Positions 44,226 to 51,732 of a DNA stretch of 64,000 bases are shown here, piece after piece. A program made the position numbers and the translations under genes. Origin of the DNA: Aureliella helgolandensis (lineage in GTDB: Bacteria; Planctomycetota; Planctomycetia; Pirellulales; Pirellulaceae); NCBI RefSeq assembly GCF_007752135.1, contig NZ_CP036298.1:7556501-7620500 (forward strand). The letters are read 5' to 3'. Each line of letters starts with the position of its first letter. Positions within the stretch are counted from its first letter, which is position 1. The notes under the pieces were generated by a model, which saw only the letters and a list, made by a program, of their open reading frames with translations, did no database searches and was not told the DNA's origin.

Positions 44226-46952
44226 ATGATGACTGCCACCGTCTGCCCCAATGCTGCCGAGCTGCAGGCTCTGAGCACGGGACAACTCGAAGAGAAACAA
44301 AGCCAGGCGTTGTTCGACCACATCCAGGCCTGCGACCATTGCCGAACAGAGCTGGAAACGCTCGAGGATTCCGCCGATTCGCTGATCGCCAGCTTGCGTG
44401 GACAGAATGATTTTCAAGAGCTGGAGCAGGACCCCGGGTGCCAATTGGCCGTTGCCAAAGCGCTCGGTGCCCTGGTTCAGGCTGCGCAGAGCCCTACCGC
44501 TACGGAATTTCCCGACTTCCCTCGGCAATTGGGGGAGTATGAAATCGTGCGTCCATTAGGGCGTGGAGGTATGGGCTGCGTTTACCTAGCCCAGCACACG
44601 AAACTCGGCAGGCTCGTGGCGCTGAAAGTCCTGCAATCCCATCGCTTGGCCGATGTGCGTATGCGCGAGCGATTCGAAAACGAGATGCGAGCTGTCGGAC
44701 GACTCAGTCATCCGAATGTGGTCACTGCTCACGATGCCCGCGAAGTGGATGGAATGGCGGTCCTCGTTACCGAATACATTGACGGCTTCGACTTGGGGCA
44801 GCTTTCCGGACTGGTCGGCCCCCTACCCATTGCGGACGCCTGTGAAATTGTGCGGCGTGTGGCCGTTGCCCTGGAGTACACGCACCAACAGGGCTTTGTG
44901 CATCGCGATATCAAGCCATCGAACATCATGCTCAGCCGCCAAGGTGAGGTCAAACTCCTCGATTTGGGGCTGGCCCGCCTGCAGTTCGGCGACGGCCAAC
45001 GCGCCGAAATGACCGGGACCGGCCAAACCATGGGGACTGCCGACTACATTGCACCAGAGCAGGTTACCGACAGTCGGCACGTCGATATCCGCGCCGACAT
45101 TTATGCCCTGGGCTGTACGCTGTTCAAGCTGCTCACCGGTTCCGCGCCGTTTGCGGACGAGCACCACCCAACCGCCTTTGCGAAGATGACTGCGCACGTA
45201 TCCACGCTCCCGCCAAGTTTGAAAAACTCGCTCGACGGAGCACCTCACTCCTTGGCCAAACTGGTCGATACCATGCTCGGCAAGTCCCCCGCGTCCCGCC
45301 CTCAAAAGCCCCTACTCGTTGCCAATGTCCTGAAACCACTCGCGCTAGGGCATGATCTTCCCAAGCTGATTCAGCAAGCTGAAGAGCAACCGCAGACCAC
45401 TCGAGCCACTGTTAGCTCGCCAAGTCGCAGCGCAGTGGAGACACAACCTCTATTATTCAGACGAATTCCCGTGTGGTGCGCCGTTGCCGCTGGCTTCAGC
45501 TCGTTTGTTCTGGGAGTGTGCCTCGGAGTTCTAATTACGATTCGCTATCCCGACGGTACGGAATCGACTTTCGAAGTCCCCTCTGGCAGCCAAGTCACAC
45601 AGACTTACGTACCCGACGGGACAACCGCGGCGCGGGCTAGCTCAGGTTCACCCGAAAGCCCTCAACCGCCAGCCGCTACCCCTCCCCCTCTCACCACACA
45701 TGAAGCCTTGGATGTTGATGTGCAGGAAACAATGGACGTTGACATCGTCGAGCCCATCACCCACTTTGCACCTCGAATTGTGTTTCCGGCTGGCTACCCA
45801 GAACCGCTCCGCTTTGCCATCTTAGTTACCGAGCTCGATGACGAGAATTTGGAACGAGCTCAGGCCAAGCTGGCAAACAGCGAGGATATGATTGTTCCGA
45901 CGCAGTGGGGAGTTTGGTATCCAGTCCTAGATGACATTTCAGTCTCGATCTCGAGTTCGAAAAACGGAGTGGCCTACGCACTAACCTCGGCTACACCTGC
46001 CGACCATATCGCCTGGGGAAATATTGCGGGGCATATTTCAGTAATGACAAAGGAATCGCGTGATAAGGCGCGTGGTACCCAACTTGATCTGCAATTCACC
46101 CCTCCCCTGTCGAAAGAATTCGAACGCGTCACCGGTAATAATCTATCCAAGAATTTAGCGATCATTATCAATGGCGTGATTGCCTCGAGCCCAAGAATTC
46201 GAGGCAAGCTCTCAACGCATGCTTCCCTCACCGGAAAATTCCCACCTGAGGAAATACGCTACTTCATGCAATCGCTGGACGGCGGATTGGTAGAACCACT
46301 CCAACGGCCAACGATGGCTAGCGGCAAGGACGAAAGCAGTTCTCTCGCTAGATACGATCTCAAAGCGATCGGGATCGCCTTCCACAATTTCCATGACGTC
46401 TACCAAAAGCTACCAGGCTCACTCAATTTCAAGGAAGGCACCTTGGGATGGCGTCCAGGTACAGTACGGCCACCGGTTAGCTGGCGAGTTGTCCTCTTGC
46501 CGTTCATTGAGCAGAATGAGTTGTTTGAGCAATACCGATTTGACGAGCCATGGGATAGCGAAAGCAATCTGAAGCTTCTCGACAAAATGCCCGAAGTCTA
46601 CCGCAGTCCTCGCGCTCCCAAGGACCAAGCCGCCGGTGAAACGAACTACCAAGGCTTCGTTGGTGAACATACGGCGCTGGGCAATGCGGATGGCGAACCA
46701 TTTCGAGAATTCCTGGACGGAACGTCTAACACCATACTGCTGGTCGAAACGGCTTCCTCCGTCCCCTGGACCAAGCCGCAAGACATCCCCTTCTCGGAAG
46801 TTAAAGATATCGAGTCGGGCAAGTGGTTTGCCGGCCCAATCAACGTCTTGCTTGCAGATGGAGCCTGCCTGACACTCGAGCAACCGCTCAACCTATCCGA
46901 CTTCGCCAAACGCATCACTCGAGACGGCGGCGAATTCATCGCAGGGAAGTGA
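44226..46952 (+). CDS. Ser/Thr kinase: zinc finger + kinase + TM + SecD P1-like + DUF1559-like
   Basis: A 908-residue protein. Residues 33-40 hold H-x3-C-x2-C (His33, Cys37, Cys40), the anti-sigma zinc-finger pattern. The kinase domain (about 105-385) has the P-loop GRGGMG (112-117), Lys134, HRD at 226-228, DLG at 246-248 (replacing DFG) and an APEQ activation segment. One membrane helix is at about 414-440. Residues about 529-691 resemble the P1 head of SecD ('VTGNNLSKNLAIIINGVIAS', 'LTGKFPPEEIR'). Residues 710-908 resemble the DUF1559 pseudopilin-like domain ('LKAIGIAFHNFHDVY', 'DGTSNTILLVE'). The ATG at 44226 follows AGGAG. It is divergent from an ECF sigma gene and probably senses extracellular conditions and signals to it. 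Confidence 0.92.
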   Translation: MMTATVCPNAAELQALSTGQLEEKQSQALFDHIQACDHCRTELETLEDSADSLIASLRGQNDFQELEQDPGCQLAVAKALGALVQAAQSPTATEFPDFPRQLGEYEIVRPLGRGGMGCVYLAQHTKLGRLVALKVLQSHRLADVRMRERFENEMRAVGRLSHPNVVTAHDAREVDGMAVLVTEYIDGFDLGQLSGLVGPLPIADACEIVRRVAVALEYTHQQGFVHRDIKPSNIMLSRQGEVKLLDLGLARLQFGDGQRAEMTGTGQTMGTADYIAPEQVTDSRHVDIRADIYALGCTLFKLLTGSAPFADEHHPTAFAKMTAHVSTLPPSLKNSLDGAPHSLAKLVDTMLGKSPASRPQKPLLVANVLKPLALGHDLPKLIQQAEEQPQTTRATVSSPSRSAVETQPLLFRRIPVWCAVAAGFSSFVLGVCLGVLITIRYPDGTESTFEVPSGSQVTQTYVPDGTTAARASSGSPESPQPPAATPPPLTTHEALDVDVQETMDVDIVEPITHFAPRIVFPAGYPEPLRFAILVTELDDENLERAQAKLANSEDMIVPTQWGVWYPVLDDISVSISSSKNGVAYALTSATPADHIAWGNIAGHISVMTKESRDKARGTQLDLQFTPPLSKEFERVTGNNLSKNLAIIINGVIASSPRIRGKLSTHASLTGKFPPEEIRYFMQSLDGGLVEPLQRPTMASGKDESSSLARYDLKAIGIAFHNFHDVYQKLPGSLNFKEGTLGWRPGTVRPPVSWRVVLLPFIEQNELFEQYRFDEPWDSESNLKLLDKMPEVYRSPRAPKDQAAGETNYQGFVGEHTALGNADGEPFREFLDGTSNTILLVETASSVPWTKPQDIPFSEVKDIESGKWFAGPINVLLADGACLTLEQPLNLSDFAKRITRDGGEFIAGK

Positions 46953-47087
46953 CCAGGTCTCCAGTCATCCTCGACCAGTGCGGCACTGGCTAACTGGTGA
47001 TTTCCCAACGGTATCCCAGCTTGCTACTGCATAACCCACCAGTACGTTCGATGAGATGCAGCACTCTAAGCTAAAGGCACCTACTGC

Positions 47088-47112
47088 GTTGGAGGGTTGT
47101 TAGCCCTCCAAC
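47088..47112. terminator. Hairpin between the kinase and thpR genes
   Basis: A perfect 9-bp inverted repeat (GTTGGAGGG / CCCTCCAAC) with a 7-base loop lies between the convergent kinase and thpR genes. There is no T-run after it. It could serve as a bidirectional terminator. Confidence 0.45.
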
Positions 47113-47189
47113 TGCAAGCTCGCAAGAGAACATCCGCACTGGAGGAAACGCGCACCGGCGAATCCAAGGAATGAAGAGGCGAAGTGCTT

Positions 47190-47753
47190 TTAAAGATCGA
47201 CCGAATCGATAATGTCGTACACCGGCTTACCACGCTCTTTGGTCGCAGCCATCAACACCACTTCATCAACCTCGAAATCCGAGACCGCTTCGGCTTGAAG
47301 CGATTCGATAGCCTGTTCCAGCTTGCTTAAATCTGCGCCGCGAGCCACTCGCCCCAACGTGATGTGTGGAGCAAACGGACGAACTTCTCGTGGGATGCCA
47401 ATTTCCTCAAGACTGCGATCCAATTCACCATGGATCCATCGCAAGGGCTCTACGCCGCTATCCATCCCCACCCACACAACGCGTGGTGGCTTACCTTTGG
47501 GAAAAGCGCCCAGACCTGACAGGTCTACGCGAAAGGGCTCGACGCCGGAAACTGCCGCGCGCATGGCCTCGCAGATTTTTGGGAGCAGGATATTATCAAC
47601 CTCTCCACAAAACTTTAGCGTTAAATGCAGTTGTTCGGCCCGCGTCCAACGCACGCCTCCACAACTACTCCCCAGTTTCCCCAGCAGCTTGGACAACATC
47701 GAAATCGCCGGTGGACCAATCTGTACTGCGACGAAACAACGGGTCGTTTGCAT
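47190..47753 (-). CDS. thpR: RNA 2',3'-cyclic phosphodiesterase (2H family)
   Basis: A 187-residue protein of the 2H phosphoesterase family (formerly 2'-5' RNA ligase). The two catalytic HxTx motifs are LHLTLKF (His43, Thr45) and PHITLGR (His130, Thr132). 'CFVAVQIGPP' at the start is typical. It opens 2',3'-cyclic phosphate ends of RNA. It is convergent with the kinase and lies 118 bp beyond the end of the PfkB gene. Confidence 0.95.
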   Translation of the reverse strand: MQTTRCFVAVQIGPPAISMLSKLLGKLGSSCGGVRWTRAEQLHLTLKFCGEVDNILLPKICEAMRAAVSGVEPFRVDLSGLGAFPKGKPPRVVWVGMDSGVEPLRWIHGELDRSLEEIGIPREVRPFAPHITLGRVARGADLSKLEQAIESLQAEAVSDFEVDEVVLMAATKERGKPVYDIIDSVDL

Positions 47754-47826
47754 GTTTCAAACTTTGAGCTAACGGAGGGAGGGGATGTAGTACTAAGCTG
47801 GTAGAAAAATGTGATGGGCGAGAAGC

Positions 47827-47841
47827 GTGTGTCAGACACAC
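47827..47841. repeat. GTGTGTC palindrome
   Basis: GTGTGTC-A-GACACAC, a perfect 7-bp inverted repeat with one central base, between thpR and the PfkB gene. GTGTCAGACAC cores are found in REP elements of many bacteria. No second copy is seen here, so the assignment is tentative. Confidence 0.45.
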
Positions 47842-47871
47842 TCCTGCGCCCTGCATCCTCTGGCCGCCATG

Positions 47872-48864
47872 CTAGGCCAACGCTTCTTGCCAGTAGCCTT
47901 GGGCACCTTGGTGCAACCTAGCTCCTACCTGGGTAATCACTTTATGGCACATGTAATTGGCCCCACGGGCCGCCTTCTCCGGTGTATAACCATGCGTAAT
48001 TCCATAGAGAAACGCGCCTGCAAACATGTCGCCGGCTCCCGTCAAGTCACGAGGCTGGCACTCAACGGCTGGCACATGCGCCTCCGTTCCAGCGAATCGC
48101 ACAAACGCTCCATGAGGACCATCGGTCACGACGCTGTTCGGAGCCATGTCTTTCAATTTAGCGAAGGCTTCGGCCGTATCGGCTGCCTGAGTAATGGCCA
48201 CCGATTCGGGGGCATTGCAAAATAGCAAATCGGCGTCCTTCAAAGCCTCTCGAAACGCGTCACCAAAAACCTGGGGGATGAAGGCATCAGAACAGGTCAG
48301 TGCGATCTTCGTCCCATGCTCCTTAGCGATACGAATTGCCTCTTTGATCGCCAACTGCCCGGTGGCCGGATTGGCAAACACGTAGCCTTCAATGAACAGC
48401 CACTCGGAATTGGCAATTCGCTGCGCATCGACATGCTTGGCTGCCAGTTGACTCGACACGGCTAAGCAAGTCCGCATGGTCCGTTCTGCATCAGGAGTGA
48501 TAACGGCTACACAGGTGCCAGTCGTCTCGCCAACGAGAATGGGATTTCCAATCTCGATATTGAGTTGCGAAAACTCCTCGGCATAGTGCATGCCGTAGCG
48601 GTCGTCCCCGACGCAGCCGATGAAGGCCGATTTGCCGCCGAGCTGGGAGAGACCAATCACGGAATTCGCTACCGAACCACCACTCACGAGTTGCAAGTCG
48701 TGTTGCCCATCATGAAACTGGGTCAACAGGGATTGCTGAGCCTCGTTGTCAACGAGTTCCATCGTGCCGCGTTTGAACTCTAATTTGGCAAAATCCTCAT
48801 CGCTGACATCCAGAAAGATATCGACAATGGCGTTACCGAGTCCGCAAACGTGAAATGGCTTCAT
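47872..48864 (-). CDS. PfkB-family sugar/adenosine kinase
   Basis: A 330-residue kinase. Substrate-side GGSVANSVIGLSQLGG (residues about 62-77) and 'GCVGDDRYG' precede the ATP/anion-hole motif DLTGAGDMFAGAF (276-279 GAGD; catalytic Asp279). The overall pattern is closest to the adenosine kinase branch ('VCGLGNAIVDIFLDV' opening), so adenosine or another nucleoside is a plausible substrate, but ribokinase-like specificity cannot be excluded. The ATG at 48864 (MKPFHVCG) is preferred to 48891. Confidence 0.92.
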   Translation of the reverse strand: MKPFHVCGLGNAIVDIFLDVSDEDFAKLEFKRGTMELVDNEAQQSLLTQFHDGQHDLQLVSGGSVANSVIGLSQLGGKSAFIGCVGDDRYGMHYAEEFSQLNIEIGNPILVGETTGTCVAVITPDAERTMRTCLAVSSQLAAKHVDAQRIANSEWLFIEGYVFANPATGQLAIKEAIRIAKEHGTKIALTCSDAFIPQVFGDAFREALKDADLLFCNAPESVAITQAADTAEAFAKLKDMAPNSVVTDGPHGAFVRFAGTEAHVPAVECQPRDLTGAGDMFAGAFLYGITHGYTPEKAARGANYMCHKVITQVGARLHQGAQGYWQEALA

Positions 48865-49418
48865 TTTTTCTTCCCAACAGCCCAAACTCATTACCTGAGG
48901 TTGAACCTAAATTCAAACGTGAAAATGTGAAATCGCTACCCGTGCTAGAGGCCTGCCTAGTGGACGGAGGGCTCGACTAAACTACAAACTCAGAAATTGA
49001 ACTGGCCCCAACAGGCTGGGAATGCCAGCAAATGCAATGCTAGTGAGTCGCGAATAGATCGTATCCATCAAGCCAACGGGGTGGCGAGGCGGGAGATTAT
49101 CACCCAAATCTTTCAATTCTTCACCCCCTAATTCCACTGGAGCGTCCCTGATATTCCTAGCACTGCGGCACTGGTCCGGCGTCAATGTGCACGGGAAACA
49201 AGGAACGAAATAGCAACTTCACAATCAACGCGTTCCACGAAACGCAGAACCGGGAGCGGCAGCCGTCCACGCTTGATGGTTCTCAGCTTTCCAGCTACAA
49301 GCTCACAATCGAACAGCCACACGGGGGCTAGAACCAGTACCGCACGTACCTCGTCATTGCCGCTCAGGGCTCATTCCAGTCCGCTCTCCCCCAACAAGCT
49401 TTACAATGGAGTTCTGAC
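48865..49418. other. Gene-free interval
   Basis: 554 bp between divergent genes. A 67-codon minus-strand open frame (48982-49185) has no domain and unusual composition, so it is not counted as a gene. No repeat of types A-C is recognised. Confidence 0.45.
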
Positions 49419-50300
49419 ATGCCACAGAACGTGGAACGACTTTCCGCCAAATTTGCTCATCCTGGTCTACGATTCACGACCGGCCGTGGTGGTCTGGTGA
49501 AGGCGGTCGTCGAAACGGCCAAGGCCCAGGGAGAAATTTATCTCCATGGTGCCCACGTAACTCACTTTGCGCCGAGTGGCCAGGCACCGGTGCTGTGGGT
49601 CAGCGAGCAATCGTGGTATGAACCGACCAAACCAATTCGAGGGGGAATCCCCATCTGCTTTCCGTGGTTTGGAGGGCACCCCTCCGCCCCTTCGCAACCC
49701 TCCCACGGCACTGCCAGAATCACCACTTGGGAGGTCACCGCCGTCGAAGCCGCTGCCGACGATGGGGTGGCCATTTCGCTGCAGAATGCGATCCATCCGT
49801 TCCAGGTTACGTACCGCGTTGAATTTGGAACGGAATTGCAGCTCACCCTGACAGTCGAGCTTCCCGATACGGCCCCATCCCCAGCCCGTTATGAAGAAGC
49901 CCTCCACACCTACTTGGCGATCGGCGACATCCACCAAACAAGGATCGAAGGACTCGAATCGACCGCTTACATTGACAAAGTGGCGGGCGGAGATCGCCAG
50001 CCGGCCAGCGGAGAAGCCATTCGCTTTTCGGGCGAACTCGATCGGGTGTATCTGAACACTTCAGGGGCCTGTCGCATCTTCGACCCACTGGCACAGCGCG
50101 AGATTCGCATCTCTAAATCGGGATCTCAGTCCACCGTTGTGTGGAATCCTTGGATAGGCAAAAGCGACAAGATGCCGGACTTTGGAGCCCAAGAGTGGAC
50201 CGGAATGGTATGTGTCGAAACGGCCAACGTGGGCGATAATGCCGTCGAAATCGCTCCAGGCTCCGCGCACACCATGACCGCGAAAATCCAGCTGCAATAA
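49419..50300 (+). CDS. D-hexose-6-phosphate mutarotase (aldose-1-epimerase family)
   Basis: A 293-residue beta-sandwich enzyme of the YeaD type. 'YLHGAHVTHFAP', 'PIRGGIPICFPWFG', 'SHGTARITTWEV' and 'EALHTYLAIGDI' are family motifs; the His and Glu in the last two are candidates for the catalytic pair. It interconverts alpha and beta anomers of glucose-6-phosphate and related sugars in the cytoplasm. The ATG at 49419 begins right at the family N-terminus. It is a single gene with no operon partner. Confidence 0.92.
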   Translation: MPQNVERLSAKFAHPGLRFTTGRGGLVKAVVETAKAQGEIYLHGAHVTHFAPSGQAPVLWVSEQSWYEPTKPIRGGIPICFPWFGGHPSAPSQPSHGTARITTWEVTAVEAAADDGVAISLQNAIHPFQVTYRVEFGTELQLTLTVELPDTAPSPARYEEALHTYLAIGDIHQTRIEGLESTAYIDKVAGGDRQPASGEAIRFSGELDRVYLNTSGACRIFDPLAQREIRISKSGSQSTVVWNPWIGKSDKMPDFGAQEWTGMVCVETANVGDNAVEIAPGSAHTMTAKIQLQ

Positions 50301-50655
50301 AACTGGACGACAAAATCGCCAACTGCGGTAGAATGGTCCGTAGGTAAGCCACCCGAGCAGCTTAATGAATCCGTAGCCCGCCGCGCAACGGCTTGTTGAA
50401 ACAGCAACCCGCAGCGTGACGATTTGCCGAAATAGCTACCCGCAGCGTGACGGGCTGTCGCTTTAATAGCAATTTGAAATCGACTCCTTGGCAACGGTTT
50501 GTCGATTGCAATTGTTCCCATGGTTTGGGTGAGCGCCCGAGGCTTGCCTCTAGTTTTCCAGAGCATTTCAACCCCGTTAGGCCGGTAGCTAATGCCACCC
50601 GCTCACGAAATCGACAAGCTGACAACGGCGATGTTAAAAACATCGTTGGCTCGCG
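50301..50655. other. Gene-free interval with type-B repeat
   Basis: It contains one type-B repeat at 50375-50482, and otherwise nothing I can recognise apart from the leader of the YheT gene. Confidence 0.55.
50375..50482. repeat. Type-B repeat, copy 2, with internal duplication
   Basis: Two units in tandem, each reading TT(G/T)(T/C)(T/C)GAAA-CAG/TAG-C-(A/T)ACCCGCAGCGTGACG, followed by GGGCTGTCGCTTTAATAGCAA. This is the relative of 43715-43778. Confidence 0.65.
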
Positions 50656-51732
50656 ATGAAACCTTTAAATTCCATTCTCACTAAGCAAGATGCAACGAGA
50701 AACATGGAGCTACTCCCCTACCGCCCGCATCTCCTACTACGGAGCGGGCATCTGCAAACGCTAATGGTCGGAGTCCTGTTCGGTTGGCGGCCTCCCTATG
50801 CGGCTCGGCAAATCTCGATTCCATTAGAAGATAACGACGCGCTCATCGCCCACGAGGAACTTGCCCCGCCAGCAATCGCCAAGGGCTTTGACGATTCCAC
50901 GCCACTCAACATCCTCATCCACGGTCTTGGCGGCGATCACAGCAGTCCCTACCTGCAACGCATCGCCTACCGGATGGCACAACGAGGGCAACGGGTATGG
51001 CGCGTTGACCTGCGAGGTAGCGGAGCCGGACTCGACCTTGCATGGCGTCCTCCGCACGCTGGCAGCAGCGAGGATCTTGCCTCCGTCGTTCGGGCCGCGT
51101 GCCAACACTACCCACTAGCCCCAATCCGCATCGTAGGTTTCTCACTGAGTGGAAACATTGTCCTCAAGATGCTCGGAGAAGCGGCCGCCGGCGCGCTGCG
51201 GCAGCCGGTCGACTTTGGCCGTATCAGCTCGGCTCTGGCCATCGCTCCCCCAGTCGACTTGCACCTCTGCGCTGCCAACATGGAGCGATTTTCGCGCAAG
51301 GTCTACACGCGTTTCTATCTGCGGGTCTTGGACGGACAGGTAGAAACACGGCGGGCTCGATGGCCCCAGTGGAATCAAATTGCCCGCCAGCCTAGCATTC
51401 GGACGATCCGAGAATTCGACGAACGGTACACAGCCCCCTTGAGCGGATTTGCCAATGCGGCGGAGTACTACACGCGCGCTAGCGCAAAACCATGGCTACA
51501 ACACATTCAAACTCCCACCACCCTGCTGATTGATCGCAACGACCCTATCGTCGATCTCCAAGCCTTCGACGCCCTGCAACTCAACTCCGATACGACACGC
51601 ACGGTCCACACCAAGCTTGGAGGCCACATGGGATATTTTGGACGCGACTCCCAAGGCAAACTACTGCGTTGGATGGAACATTATGTCGAACATCATCTTC
51701 TCGACTGCAATTCCTCTTCCAACCATGCGTAA
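50656..51732 (+). CDS. YheT-family alpha/beta hydrolase
   Basis: A 358-residue alpha/beta hydrolase. The oxyanion region is 'ILIHGLGGDHSSPY', nucleophile Ser163 is in GFSLSGN (usually GFSLGGN; the Gly after the Leu is Ser here), the acid is probably the Asp in 'LLIDRNDPIV', and the His lies in LGGHMGY. A second in-frame ATG (50704, MELLPYRPH) may be the true start, since residues 17 onward begin the family match. The final 40 bp overlap the convergent esterase gene. Lipid or ester substrate unknown. Confidence 0.9.
   Translation: MKPLNSILTKQDATRNMELLPYRPHLLLRSGHLQTLMVGVLFGWRPPYAARQISIPLEDNDALIAHEELAPPAIAKGFDDSTPLNILIHGLGGDHSSPYLQRIAYRMAQRGQRVWRVDLRGSGAGLDLAWRPPHAGSSEDLASVVRAACQHYPLAPIRIVGFSLSGNIVLKMLGEAAAGALRQPVDFGRISSALAIAPPVDLHLCAANMERFSRKVYTRFYLRVLDGQVETRRARWPQWNQIARQPSIRTIREFDERYTAPLSGFANAAEYYTRASAKPWLQHIQTPTTLLIDRNDPIVDLQAFDALQLNSDTTRTVHTKLGGHMGYFGRDSQGKLLRWMEHYVEHHLLDCNSSSNHA

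Noticed and set aside
48982-49185. 67-codon minus-strand open frame
   Set aside because: No homology, no good ribosome site and unusual composition; it is treated as chance.
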